Shown piece after piece: positions 40,931 through 50,132 of a stretch of DNA of 64,000 nucleotides (position 1 is the first letter of the stretch; the number at the start of each line of letters is the position of its first letter). The notes under the pieces were generated by a model that was not told the DNA's origin, did no database searches, and saw nothing but the letters and a program-made list of their open reading frames with translations. Source of the stretch: Enterobacter cloacae complex sp. ECNIH7 (GTDB lineage: Bacteria > Pseudomonadota > Gammaproteobacteria > Enterobacterales > Enterobacteriaceae); NCBI RefSeq assembly GCF_002208095.1, contig NZ_CP017990.1:62001-126000 (forward strand), in the 5' to 3' direction. A program made the translations under genes and the position numbers.

Positions 40931-40939
40931 CCCCTACTG
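40925..40939. other. Hairpin holding both convergent stop codons
   Basis: CAGTAG-CCC-CTACTG contains the TAG stop of blc (40928-40930) and the TAG stop of the fimbrial tip gene on the other strand (40934-40936). No T run, so not a classical terminator. Confidence 0.6.
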
Positions 40940-41947
40940 GTAGGAAAACGTAATGCTGGCCAGCGCGTTGGCCGAGCCGGGGACCAGTTCACCGGTTCTG
41001 ATGTACTGCGCCTGGAACGGTAACGTGAGCGTCTGCGCCGCCGTGGTGCTCTGGATAAAGAACTGGCCGGTCGTGCCCGCGGCCGAGCTGTCCGGCCCCA
41101 TCGTCAGCGGCCCGCTGCCGTTGTAGAAAAACTGCACCCCAACGCCGGACGCCGTTGAGTCTCCGGTCAGGGTCACCACCGACGAGGTGTTCGACGGCGT
41201 GGTCTGATCGGTCATCACCGCGTGAACCGCCACGTTCGCGTCGCAGGTCAGGCCAACGGTAAACGTTCCCGATGGCGACGTGCTTCCCACCGTGGGCAGG
41301 GTACGCATATCGATGGTGCCCAGCGCCACGCTGGCGTTTTTGCTGCCAACCGTACATCCGCTGGCGGTTACCGTGATGCTGGTCGGGCTGATAATCACCT
41401 GCGCCGTTTTCGTTTCGTTGTTATAGGCGGTGAGCACCGCGGCGTTGATGGTCGGGATGTTATAGACGCCGGATTTCAGGGCGGCACCGGTTTTAATAAA
41501 GGTGACCTTTGCAGACCAGCCCAGATCCTGGGCAAACCCACTGGTGCCCTCTGCCGGGTAGCTTTGCGTGATACCGGTTTGCAGGGGAATGTATTTTGTT
41601 CCCTTAAAATCCTTCAGCCCGATGATATACCCCACGCCCGGTACGCCGGTCTCAAAAACGGTGTAGTTCACCCCGTCGACGGTGACCGTCGCACCGCTCG
41701 TGATGGCGCTGCTGCTGGGCTGCAGCGTGCCTTTGTTGCAGGTAAAAACAATCCCGCACCAGAACACCTGCTGCACGCTGGCGGTGGCGCTCCAGGTCGA
41801 GCCGATAATGCTGCCCGGCACCACGGAATCCGCCGGCCCGCTGTAGGTCATCGGCTGAGGGGAGAGCGTAATGTCCGATTTCCAGTCCAGAGCCTGCACG
41901 CTGGCGCAGAAAAGTAATCCGCCGAGAAGAAATAATAAACGCATCAT
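40934..41947 (-). CDS. Fimbrial tip adhesin
   Basis: 337-residue last gene of a chaperone-usher operon. Signal peptide (MMRLLFLLGGLLFCASVQA), an N-terminal receptor-binding-like domain (about 20-190) with a Cys pair in 'WCGIVFTCNKG', and a C-terminal pilin domain ('ASGCTVGSKNASVALGTIDMRTL...' to 'ASITFSYQ') with the G-strand-like end. Two-domain layout and last position fit a tip adhesin. ATG 41947 (ATGATGCG) has GGAG seven bases ahead and overlaps the upstream stop (ATGA). Ligand unknown. Confidence 0.85.
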   Translation of the reverse strand: MMRLLFLLGGLLFCASVQALDWKSDITLSPQPMTYSGPADSVVPGSIIGSTWSATASVQQVFWCGIVFTCNKGTLQPSSSAITSGATVTVDGVNYTVFETGVPGVGYIIGLKDFKGTKYIPLQTGITQSYPAEGTSGFAQDLGWSAKVTFIKTGAALKSGVYNIPTINAAVLTAYNNETKTAQVIISPTSITVTASGCTVGSKNASVALGTIDMRTLPTVGSTSPSGTFTVGLTCDANVAVHAVMTDQTTPSNTSSVVTLTGDSTASGVGVQFFYNGSGPLTMGPDSSAAGTTGQFFIQSTTAAQTLTLPFQAQYIRTGELVPGSANALASITFSYQ

Positions 41948-42459
41948 AGATACTCCGTTGTCCATGTGGCGAAGGCTGACACATCGCCAGCGCTCACGGG
42001 TGCGCCGGTGGCTACCAGCTGCGCGTAAAAGGTCATCTGTACGCTGTCATCCCCCGCCATTCCGTACGCGGCGGTTTGTGTGTTCAGGGGAATGAGTACG
42101 CTCTCTTTATCGAGGATCTGCACCGCCACGCCGGTAGCGCCACCGTCGGCAATCTTCAGCAGCTGCGGGTTGGCATCATCCGGCGTTCCGCTGAAGCGAA
42201 TTTTTACGCCAGCAAAGGTTGGCCCGCACGCTTCAAGCCTGAGCGTAAAGGGCGTTTTGATATTGCTGACGGCTCCGGCGCGGTTGAACTGCTTGATGCC
42301 AATGGTGCCCAGCGGCACGTTTTGCACCTCAGAGCCCTCTGCAACCACGCAGGTATTGCCAATCACATTGCCGGTGACGGAGACCAGCACGTCATACCCG
42401 CGAACGGGGAGAGCGAAAACCAGCAGTGCGATGCAGCCGATCCGGAACGTTACTGACAT
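41944..42459 (-). CDS. Minor fimbrial subunit
   Basis: 171 residues: signal peptide (1-21) and one pilin domain. 'GNTCVVAEGSEVQNVPLGTIGIKQFN' with the first Cys, 'LEACGPTFAGVKIRFSGT' with the second, and the final alternate hydrophobic strand 'AFATWTTEYL'. FimF/FimG-like adaptor by position between usher and tip. Start overlaps the usher end by 10 bp; GGAGGT precedes it. Confidence 0.87.
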   Translation of the reverse strand: MSVTFRIGCIALLVFALPVRGYDVLVSVTGNVIGNTCVVAEGSEVQNVPLGTIGIKQFNRAGAVSNIKTPFTLRLEACGPTFAGVKIRFSGTPDDANPQLLKIADGGATGVAVQILDKESVLIPLNTQTAAYGMAGDDSVQMTFYAQLVATGAPVSAGDVSAFATWTTEYL

Positions 42460-44975
42460 ACCACCTCCTGAGAATAGAGACCGGTGCGGGCGTTATAGTT
42501 CTGCTTGTTTAAGGCGTAGGTAATGGCGCAGCGCTGGCGGCTGCCGCGGCCCCACACGGCGTTCAGCGTGCCCTTCTCTGACAAACCGGAGAGATACAGG
42601 CTGCCGCCATCGCCGACGATGCCGCTGGTTTTGTCATCATCGAGCGAGACCAGCGTGCCGAAGGGGAGCACGTCGTTGCCGTGACGCACGATAAACATCG
42701 CTTTAGCCCCCTGGTGCGTGATGAAGGTGGCGCGAACCAGGGCACCGTCGGTAGGCGTTTTGTTGGCGATGGCGTTTTCCAGCTCCACGTCATTGCCGGC
42801 GGTCGTCACGTCCAGCGCGACCTGGTTGACGCGATACGGCGTGGCGTACGGGATCACCGCGTAGCCCCGGCTGTCCGTTTTGATGCCCTTATGGTTAAGC
42901 ACGGCGACGTTGCTGGCTCCCGGCGCTTTTACCAGAATGTTGGTGTTCCCGAGCGGCTGGCTCAGCGTCAGGCCATCTTCATGCACTACCGCGCCGCCGC
43001 TGATGCCGTAGCTGAGGTTGCGGGAGTCGCTGGCGTAGCTGTAGCCCAGGTTGTAGTCTCCCCACGCGCCTTCGTACTGCAGGGTGGCATCGCCGCCATA
43101 GTGCTGTCGGGAGCTGTAGCGCTGGTTGACGCTGTAGAACAGATTCTCCTCACCCGGCAGGTAGCCGCTCACGCCCGTGCTGGTGGTGGTGCCGGTGGAG
43201 TCCGCATGGGTCGTGGTAAAGCGCGCGCGGGTCGACAGCGTCGGGTTGCCCAGCGGGACCGAAATCGACATCGACAGGATGTTATCTTTCTTGTCGTCAT
43301 ACAGGCTCGAGCTTCGCTGGACGCTGACGCCAAGCGACACGTTGCGAAACGTGGCGTTCCACGCAAACTGCAGGCTTTGCGTGGTATTTGACGTGTTCCA
43401 GTAGGTCTGCTGATCCCACGACAGTGACAGCGAGCCGTATTGTCCCATCGGCTGCGACAGCAGCAGCTGGTTTTTTGCCTTGCGCGACATGCGCAGGTTG
43501 TACACGTTGTCGTATTGGGTGGTGACGGTGCCATCGTCTTCCACCGTCTGCTTTGGCGATCCGCCCGACATGCCTTTGTACGTGGTGTCGCTGAGGGTAT
43601 AAAACCCTTTCGTGGAGTAGCGCAGCGAGAAGAAGTTAACCCGCGTGCCAATGTCGTTCAGCAGCTTGCTGTAGCGCAGGCGCACCGAATCACCGGTATA
43701 GTGCCGATCGTCCGCCAGCTGGCTGCGGGCGTGGGTCAGGTCGATGGAGTAGGCGCCAAAGCGGCCGAGGTTTTGCCCAAACCCAAAGGCCAGGCCGTTG
43801 TAGCGATCGGCAAACTGCGCCCCGCCGTAAAACGTCAGGCCGTATTGCCAGCCGTAGAACAGCTCGCCCTGCGCGAAAGAGGGCGCATCCTGATTGCCCG
43901 TTGGACGGTACTTCCCGGCGCCGAGGGCATATTTCACCTGTCCGTTACGCACCAGGTTCGGCACGCTGGCAAAGGGAAGCGTGTATTGCTTTTTGCTGCC
44001 GTCGTTCTCCTGAATGGTGACCGCCAGATCGCCTCCCGAGGAGGTCGGGTAGAGATCTTTCAGCACAAACGCCCCTGGTGGAACGGAGGTTTGATAGATG
44101 ATATTGCCGTTCTGGCGAACCGTCACGGTGGCGTTGCTGCGCGCGATGCCCCGGACTTCAGGCGCATAGCCGCTGAGGCTGGCGGGCAGCATGTTGTCAT
44201 CGGTTTTCAGGGCGATACCGCGCAGGCCCACGGAGTCGAACACCTGCGCCGAGGTGTACGTTTCCCCGGCATACACCTGCGCGCGCAGGGCGTGAATATC
44301 GCGCTGCAGCCAGGTCTGCACGTGGGTAAGCTCATTGCTGTCTTTGGTCCATGTGGTGAAATCACGCAGCCGCCACGCGCCCAGGTTGACGCCGCTGTTG
44401 AGGCTCGCAAACAGCTGCTGTTCCCGCGTGCGCGTCTCGCCGCGATACTCATTGTTCGAGCCATTGACCACGTAATTCAGCCACGCGGCAGGAATGCCCG
44501 CCTCCCAGCTTTCCGGGCTGACGTACCCGCGCGGCAAATTGCGCATCGCACTCTGCGGTACGGTGAAGCTCAGGGTGAGCGTCTTCTGGTCCAGGTCAAA
44601 CTGCGTATCCGCAAACGCCTTCGTTAAGAAAATGCAGCGCTGCGCCAGCGGCAGCGCTCCGCCCTTCGCCTGATGGCTATCGATGCCCAGCGCGGCGAAT
44701 TGTTCAGGCGTGAGGCAGGGCAGCGCTTCACCCGTGCTGTCTTCAGCAAGGCGGAACGTGACGTTTCCCGTGAACGCATAATTCGTATTGATATACACGT
44801 TGAGATTGTAATCACCCGGCGGCAACGCGCTCCCGGCGTTGACCCAGGCGAGATCGGCGCTGTTTGCGCTCTCGCCGTTGAGGAACGCGGGATTAAATTG
44901 CAGCTCGCTTTCAGCAGCCACGGCTTGCCGAATCACCAGGGAGATCACCGTGGCGCACAGGATTTTTATTTTCAC
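42450..44975 (-). CDS. Fimbrial outer-membrane usher
   Basis: 841-residue usher that assembles and exports pilins. Signal peptide, N-terminal chaperone-binding domain ('FNPAFLNGESANSADLAWVNAGSALPPGDYNLNVYIN'), a 24-strand barrel with plug ('VPPGAFVLKDLYPTSSGGDLAVTIQENDGS'), and C-terminal domains with the 'CAITYALNKQN...CQ' ending. I start it at GTG 44975 because AAGG lies ahead and the signal peptide follows directly; the frame is open 20 codons further upstream into the chaperone gene. Fourth-class length typical (800-860). Confidence 0.93.
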   Translation of the reverse strand: MKIKILCATVISLVIRQAVAAESELQFNPAFLNGESANSADLAWVNAGSALPPGDYNLNVYINTNYAFTGNVTFRLAEDSTGEALPCLTPEQFAALGIDSHQAKGGALPLAQRCIFLTKAFADTQFDLDQKTLTLSFTVPQSAMRNLPRGYVSPESWEAGIPAAWLNYVVNGSNNEYRGETRTREQQLFASLNSGVNLGAWRLRDFTTWTKDSNELTHVQTWLQRDIHALRAQVYAGETYTSAQVFDSVGLRGIALKTDDNMLPASLSGYAPEVRGIARSNATVTVRQNGNIIYQTSVPPGAFVLKDLYPTSSGGDLAVTIQENDGSKKQYTLPFASVPNLVRNGQVKYALGAGKYRPTGNQDAPSFAQGELFYGWQYGLTFYGGAQFADRYNGLAFGFGQNLGRFGAYSIDLTHARSQLADDRHYTGDSVRLRYSKLLNDIGTRVNFFSLRYSTKGFYTLSDTTYKGMSGGSPKQTVEDDGTVTTQYDNVYNLRMSRKAKNQLLLSQPMGQYGSLSLSWDQQTYWNTSNTTQSLQFAWNATFRNVSLGVSVQRSSSLYDDKKDNILSMSISVPLGNPTLSTRARFTTTHADSTGTTTSTGVSGYLPGEENLFYSVNQRYSSRQHYGGDATLQYEGAWGDYNLGYSYASDSRNLSYGISGGAVVHEDGLTLSQPLGNTNILVKAPGASNVAVLNHKGIKTDSRGYAVIPYATPYRVNQVALDVTTAGNDVELENAIANKTPTDGALVRATFITHQGAKAMFIVRHGNDVLPFGTLVSLDDDKTSGIVGDGGSLYLSGLSEKGTLNAVWGRGSRQRCAITYALNKQNYNARTGLYSQEVVCQ

Positions 44976-44998
44976 GTGGTCACGCCTTACTGTTTTTA

Positions 44999-45676
44999 TT
45001 ACTGGGATAACGACGCGCGCGTGGCGGGGGTCCATGCCCCGTAATCGTTAATGGTTTGATAGCTCATGCTGCTCGCGTGGCTGAAGCGTTCAGCCAGCGT
45101 CACGCTGCCTTTCGGGGGCACCATCACCGGCTGCACCGGCATACCGTCAATTTTCACGTTGATGGTGGTGAGGTAGTACGGCGTTGGGTTACTGAGCGTC
45201 ACTTTTCCGGCACGGTAGGCACCGGCCAGTTTTTTCCACGCCTCTCGCGGGGTCTCACTGAGTCCCTCCGGGCGATAAAAGACCTTGATGCGGTTAGCCG
45301 ATGCAAACTGCAGCGTATTCCCGGCGCCGCTTTTCGCCTGCTGGGGGATGGCTTTGACCGTCATCCAGTAGAGCGTCTCCCGATCCGCTGGCAGGGCTTT
45401 GCCGTTAAACATGATTTTCACCGCGCTTTCGCTGGCCGGTTTTATGACGTACAGCGGCGGCGTGATCGCGAAGTCGTTGGTACGTTCGCCTTTCTCATTC
45501 TCCATCCATGACTGGATCAGGAACGTGGCGTCGGGATGGGTGTTTCTCACCTGCATCATGGCCTGGCTGGTGGCGCTGGAGTAGACCAATCGCGTTGCGC
45601 CCAGTCCCACGCCGCCGGCATAGACGGCGGAGGAACATAACGCGCCCGCCAGGCAAATCCATGTGTTTACGCGCAT
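44999..45676 (-). CDS. Fimbrial periplasmic chaperone
   Basis: 225 residues with signal peptide (ending AVYA) and the PapD-like two-domain immunoglobulin fold: 'LGATRLVYSSATSQAMMQVRNTHPDATFLIQSWME' and 'RETLYWMTVKAIPQ' (F1-G1 strand neighbourhood), with 'NRIKVFYRPEGL' the conserved chaperone motif. Delivers subunits to the usher encoded downstream. Confidence 0.93.
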   Translation of the reverse strand: MRVNTWICLAGALCSSAVYAGGVGLGATRLVYSSATSQAMMQVRNTHPDATFLIQSWMENEKGERTNDFAITPPLYVIKPASESAVKIMFNGKALPADRETLYWMTVKAIPQQAKSGAGNTLQFASANRIKVFYRPEGLSETPREAWKKLAGAYRAGKVTLSNPTPYYLTTINVKIDGMPVQPVMVPPKGSVTLAERFSHASSMSYQTINDYGAWTPATRASLSQ

Positions 45677-45729
45677 AGTGCTTCTCCTGAAAGCTAAGAC
45701 AGGCCCGGCTCGCAGACCGGGCCTGAAGG

Positions 45730-46314
45730 TTACGAATAGGTCACTGTGTAGGTTGCGACGGCGCTGGCATCACCCGCAGTGGCGCCGCCCTTCGGCGAGT
45801 AATATTTCGCGCTGAAGTTCAGGGTGTTGGCACCCTTACGCAGAGGGATGGCCGAAGCGGGTTCACCCAGCTTAACCACGTTGCCCTGCTCGTCATAAAG
45901 GCGAATAGCCACGTTTTGCGCAGAGTTGGCGCTGCCGTTTGCCCCGACGGACAAGCTATTAACATCGGAAGTGTCCGGCGTGCCGGTGAAGGTGACGGCC
46001 ACGGTTGTGGCGGCAATCGGGTTCTCATCCGTAGAGGCTGAGGTATCGGCGATTTCGCAATCTTCCAGGGTGATGGCAAACGCTTTTGCCGTGCTGGCTT
46101 CGCTGCCGGCGGTCGCCAGCGTTGCGGTACGCACTTCACCCATATCCACGTCAATGTTGGCGCTTCCTGCGCTGATGGCGCAGGCGGAAGTCACCACTTT
46201 GCCGCTAAAGTTCACCGTGCCGCCGCTGGTGCCGGCAGCCAGAGCCGTGCCCGCTGGCAGTAATGCCGCAATAGCGATCGCGAGCAGCGTTTTATTATTG
46301 AATTGAGCTTTCAT
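45730..46314 (-). CDS. Major fimbrial subunit (FimA-type)
   Basis: 194 residues, first gene of the operon. Signal peptide (1-26, ending ALAA), Cys pair in 'VTSACAISAG' and 'LEDCEIAD', N-terminal donor strand 'GTVNFSGKVV', and Tyr-ended C-terminal strand 'ATYTVTYS'. The wide 53-bp gap to the chaperone gene and 5' position suit the most abundant product. Confidence 0.92.
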   Translation of the reverse strand: MKAQFNNKTLLAIAIAALLPAGTALAAGTSGGTVNFSGKVVTSACAISAGSANIDVDMGEVRTATLATAGSEASTAKAFAITLEDCEIADTSASTDENPIAATTVAVTFTGTPDTSDVNSLSVGANGSANSAQNVAIRLYDEQGNVVKLGEPASAIPLRKGANTLNFSAKYYSPKGGATAGDASAVATYTVTYS

Positions 46315-46367
46315 TGTCCTGATTCCATTATGGTGTTATGTCGAGATTTGCTCTGAAAGCAGCAGGT

Positions 46368-46970
46368 CTAACTGGTTAAAAAGACCAGCAAATCTGTCTT
46401 GTTCCTGAGCCCGAGTTTTCTTATCGCTGAGCTTTTTAACGCGCTGACACGACGGTAAGAAAGCTGCTCTGTTTCGGCGATGTAACGCATATCCAGACCC
46501 TTTCGCAGTTCCTTCAATACCCTCCATTCACCCGGCGTCAGCGATAACGCCGTGGGTTTTTTTATTGGGCGATAACGGCTATCGACCATTTTTAATACGC
46601 TGGCTCGCCAGTGATAAAGCGGGTCCTGCAGCGAGAGATAGGCGTCTATTTCACCGCGTATCCACAGCCAGGAATTTGCCGGTGCGGAATACATGCAAAT
46701 AAGTACGTCGGGATAAAGGACTTTCATCTTCCTGATATATTTCAGGCAGTCATATCCCGCGTGATATTTCTCCATGCCGGATAAAAAAATCACGTCTACC
46801 GGTGCGGCCGCGAGTATCGTTTCGATCTCCGCGTAATTATCGATCGATGCCGTAATCTGCATAGCCGGGACAATATTTTTTAATAACGCGGCGATCCCCT
46901 GGCGCGCAAAGTGATCTCCACCTAATAGCGCGATATTTAAATGACGTGTGTTGTTGAGCTTATTCGCCAT
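46368..46970 (-). CDS. LuxR-type regulator with pseudo-receiver domain
   Basis: 200 residues: N-terminal receiver-like fold (about 10-125) in which the usual phosphoacceptor Asp is replaced ('VDVIFLSGMEKY', Ser in that place), and a C-terminal LuxR/NarL helix-turn-helix (about 142-198; 'LTPGEWRVLKELRKGLDMRYIAETEQLSYRRVSALKSSAIRKLGLRNK'). FimZ/FimW-like in layout. Encoded just upstream of the major pilin gene on the same strand, so probably a fimbrial regulator that does not depend on phosphorylation. ATG 46970 has GAGGGA ahead. Confidence 0.85.
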   Translation of the reverse strand: MANKLNNTRHLNIALLGGDHFARQGIAALLKNIVPAMQITASIDNYAEIETILAAAPVDVIFLSGMEKYHAGYDCLKYIRKMKVLYPDVLICMYSAPANSWLWIRGEIDAYLSLQDPLYHWRASVLKMVDSRYRPIKKPTALSLTPGEWRVLKELRKGLDMRYIAETEQLSYRRVSALKSSAIRKLGLRNKTDLLVFLTS

Positions 46971-47676
46971 GTCATTCCCTCGATTTATAATTGTAATGAG
47001 ACTCGTCTGTCTGGCAGAACGATGCCTGTATTTTCGAAGCAATTAAGCATTGCACGGTGTGAGCCCACTATACTCAGGGCGTAAAAGAGGTAACCTGAAT
47101 TAATCTTAATTTGTTTTAAGTACGGTTTAGGTGTAGCGTCAATTTCTCCTCGCTGAACCGGCTTTTGCTTATCTGCCTGTAAATAATCATACCGATAGTT
47201 TTTATTGAAAAGTTAGCTTTAATAAATGTTTTGTAAGGAAATAGTCTGGGGACGTCATGCGACGCGGGTTGTTACTGACGGTGACTAACAGTTCCGTGCC
47301 GAAATTGTTAATTAAGACGACAGGTTTCGAATGGGGCATAATTTTGAAACCCGCCGGGAACGCCCGTCCTCTCTCCTTTTTGTTAAAAAAACAAATTAAG
47401 GGTGCTGAATAATTCAGACAATGATGGCTAAACCGTTCAACGGGCGGATTTGTCGAGTTTTGTCAGTGTCAAGACGGCTTTAAATAGCGGTTAAGAAAAC
47501 TTTAGACCCGTCAGATAAAGAGAAAGGAAAAATAAGAATTTTCGCCAGGCGCCAGGATATACAGTTGCGCATTTATCCGTCACATTAATCCTTACACAGG
47601 CGAGGGATACGCATGTTAACCGTGAAGGGAATCTACTGGAGCAACAGGCGTTGACCGGAGGTATTTAGCCCATTCT
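46971..47676. other. Long AT-rich regulatory gap
   Basis: About 700 bp without a credible gene between the divergent LuxR-type and MarT-like regulator genes. Rich in A/T tracts (for example GTTAAAAAAACAAATTAAGG near 47380), compatible with H-NS binding and with promoters in both directions. No clear palindrome noted. Confidence 0.5.
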
Positions 47677-48438
47677 ATGCATAAGCATTACATTATTAAT
47701 GGCCTGGTAGAGTTTCATCCAGCGGCCAGCACATTACGCGATCTCAACAATCCTGACCGGGTGGTGGTATTAAATTCCCCGGCGGGGCGCTGTTTGTTGT
47801 TATTAATAGAAAGAGTCGGAAGTATTGTGACTCAACAGGAGTGCATGGATATTGTCTGGCAGCGCCGGGGGATGCTGGTTTCGCCTAATACCTACTACCA
47901 GAATATTTCTATTCTGCGTAAGGGGTTGAAGAAAGTGGGGTTTGAAACCGATCCGATTGTCACTATCCCGCGGATTGGACTGACGCTCGCAAGCGATACG
48001 CAAATCACCGTTAAAGAGACGCAGCCGCAGGCTGATGAGGAAGAACGTGCTGCTCCGGATGTCTGCGAAGAGACCGTCGCCCCGACCGACTCGACGCGCC
48101 GCTTCTGGCTGCCGGGCGCGCTGGTGCTATTGCTGATGCTGGCTGGCGTGAGCGTTATCAGCCATAACCTGCTGCATGACAGCTATTTCGTCGACGGGTA
48201 CCGCTTCGCGATGAAGATGGGCGAATGCCAGCTCTATTTTTCTCGCGATATTGAAACGCAGCGCGACCGGGATAAAGCCCTGGCCTATGCCGCCCCGTTT
48301 AAGGACCAGTGCGCGAACTATCCCTGGGTGTACGTCAGCGGATACATCCTGCTGCCTCGCGCGTCGGTCATTCGCTGTGACAGACCGATGACGGAACCCA
48401 ACCGCTGTATGTCCGATTATTTTATAGAGGATCGCTAG
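47677..48438 (+). CDS. MarT/CadC-like transmembrane transcription regulator
   Basis: 253 residues: N-terminal OmpR/ToxR-type winged helix (about 20-105; 'GSIVTQQECMDIVWQRRGMLVSPNTYYQNISILRKGLKKVGF' carries the recognition helix), an acidic linker, one membrane helix (about 148-168), and a periplasmic domain of about 85 residues with four cysteines. This is the layout of ToxR, CadC and the SPI-3 regulator MarT. The next gene is FidL-like, as in the marT-fidL pair. Its target is probably the adjacent fimbrial operon or itself. Confidence 0.84.
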   Translation: MHKHYIINGLVEFHPAASTLRDLNNPDRVVVLNSPAGRCLLLLIERVGSIVTQQECMDIVWQRRGMLVSPNTYYQNISILRKGLKKVGFETDPIVTIPRIGLTLASDTQITVKETQPQADEEERAAPDVCEETVAPTDSTRRFWLPGALVLLLMLAGVSVISHNLLHDSYFVDGYRFAMKMGECQLYFSRDIETQRDRDKALAYAAPFKDQCANYPWVYVSGYILLPRASVIRCDRPMTEPNRCMSDYFIEDR

Positions 48439-48439
48439 T

Positions 48440-48919
48440 ATGGTTCGCTACCGTCAAACGCTTGTTGCGCTCTGCCTGTGCCTGTTGATGGGGGCTGTCG
48501 TGGCGGCGTATTACCTCTGGCATCGCCATTACATTCAGCCCTTTTCCTGTCAGGCGAACTTTATTCAGCATCACCGTGATGAGACGCTCTCTCTGTGGCT
48601 GAATTACACCGTGGAGGGTAACAGCGGAATACTCAGCATGAATGGCCGGTTGAAAAGCGATCCCACGAAGACCCTGAATCGCAAAGTTTTCTTTCAGATT
48701 GAGCGCAAAGACAGCGTCTATAATCTGACGTCCATACGCAATATGAAATTTCCGGACGACAACATCAGCGACAGCTGGCTGGAGAAGTACGAGCCCTTAT
48801 TTTTTATCTATCCGAATAAGAATATTTATATGCGTATTAAGAAACAGCAGAATGAGAACTATTTATTTATTCTGGGGACGCTGCCGACCTATGTGTGCCA
48901 CACGTCAAAAAACGGATAG
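48440..48919 (+). CDS. FidL-like membrane protein
   Basis: 159 residues with an N-terminal membrane anchor (about 6-26) and a periplasmic domain. Starts one base after the regulator's stop codon (TAGTATG), so co-translated. 'PFSCQANFIQHH' and the final 'LPTYVCHTS' give a Cys pair, and 'FFIYPNKNIYMRIKKQQNENYLF' matches the FidL-like family from memory. Likely a periplasmic partner that modulates the preceding ToxR-like regulator, as ToxS does for ToxR. Confidence 0.8.
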   Translation: MVRYRQTLVALCLCLLMGAVVAAYYLWHRHYIQPFSCQANFIQHHRDETLSLWLNYTVEGNSGILSMNGRLKSDPTKTLNRKVFFQIERKDSVYNLTSIRNMKFPDDNISDSWLEKYEPLFFIYPNKNIYMRIKKQQNENYLFILGTLPTYVCHTSKNG

Positions 48920-49048
48920 CGACAAGGAGAAATATTTTTAAGTTTTTGCGACCATCATTTATGCTTGATTTAACAGCCAGGACCTATCTTAGGAAAATAT
49001 AACAGCAACAATAATGTTGCGATAATGTAATTATTCTTCGGCAAGTTA

Positions 49049-50047
49049 ATGAAAAATATAATTGATGATAGCGTCAGAATGACGCCTGCACGGAATAAAT
49101 CCCTGCATATGGGTTTACTCCTGTGGCCCCATTTCTCGCTTTTCGCATATTCAGGATTAATAGAGGCGTTACGTATTGCATCCAGCGTCCAGAAGCGTAG
49201 CCAGAAAATACGCTTTAGACTCAGTCATATAAGCACTTATCCCGACTTACCGGTAGTGAGCAGCTCAGGGCTCAGCTTGCGGCCGGAGGCCGCCCATGCG
49301 CCGCCCGGTGACTTCGACTACATTGCGGTAATTGGTGGAGGCCTGGAGCACCTTCACCAGGGGCACCGTGGCGACAGAGCGTTTCTCACGGAGGCTTATC
49401 ACAACAACGTTCCCCTGATAGGTATTGGTACCGGCAGCTTTATTCTGGCGGAGGAAGGCTTACTGAACGAGCGCCGCGCCTCGATTCATCCTCATCACCA
49501 TGACGTTTTCACGCAACGCTTTCCGCAGGTTTATGCTGAGCAAGGCCTCGATTTTATCGACGAAGGCGATTTGCTGACCTGCCCGGGCGGGATCTCAACG
49601 CTCACCCTGGTAACGGCGCTTATCCGAGCCCACGGGGGAGACGACATTGCGGCCACCACCTCCCGGCGGCTGTCCCTTCCTCCGCATGACGCCGCCACGC
49701 CGCGGCCCGCGAATATCGCCATGATCCCTGATTCACGGCTGCGCAGGGCGGTGACGATCGTCGAACAGTATCTGACTCACCCGCTGAACGCCGCCAGGCT
49801 CGCGCAGGACGTTAAGCTGAGCGAGCGCCAGCTTAACCGCCTGTTTCACGCCGAGTTTGGCAAAACGGCGCGGGAATTTATTCGCAGCGCCAGGCTGCGC
49901 TATGCCTGCTGGCTGCTGAAAAACTCTCAGCAAAGCGTTACGGATATTGCGCGACGGATGCGGTTTAGCGACTGCGCCCACTTTATTCGTCATTTTCAGA
50001 CCGAGTACGGCTGCACGCCGGGGGTATGGCGCACGTCGCAGAACTGA
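49049..50047 (+). CDS. GlxA-type AraC regulator
   Basis: 332 residues: DJ-1/PfpI-like N-terminal domain (about 20-210) and AraC DNA-binding domain (about 230-330; 'LNAARLAQDVKLSERQLNRLFHAEFGKTAREF' and 'VTDIARRMRFSDCAHFIRHFQTEYGCTPGVWR'). The position of the usual cysteine is Gly-Thr-Gly ('IGIGTGSFILAEEG'), so it is not an active amidase. Of GlxA/ArgR type; target unknown. Confidence 0.85.
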   Translation: MKNIIDDSVRMTPARNKSLHMGLLLWPHFSLFAYSGLIEALRIASSVQKRSQKIRFRLSHISTYPDLPVVSSSGLSLRPEAAHAPPGDFDYIAVIGGGLEHLHQGHRGDRAFLTEAYHNNVPLIGIGTGSFILAEEGLLNERRASIHPHHHDVFTQRFPQVYAEQGLDFIDEGDLLTCPGGISTLTLVTALIRAHGGDDIAATTSRRLSLPPHDAATPRPANIAMIPDSRLRRAVTIVEQYLTHPLNAARLAQDVKLSERQLNRLFHAEFGKTAREFIRSARLRYACWLLKNSQQSVTDIARRMRFSDCAHFIRHFQTEYGCTPGVWRTSQN

Positions 50048-50132
50048 TGCACCTATTTCGTGCTTTCTTCGTAGGGTATTACTGGCTCGCCTGGATAGAC
50101 TTCCGTTAAAAGCCTAACGGAGGGAAGACGAC

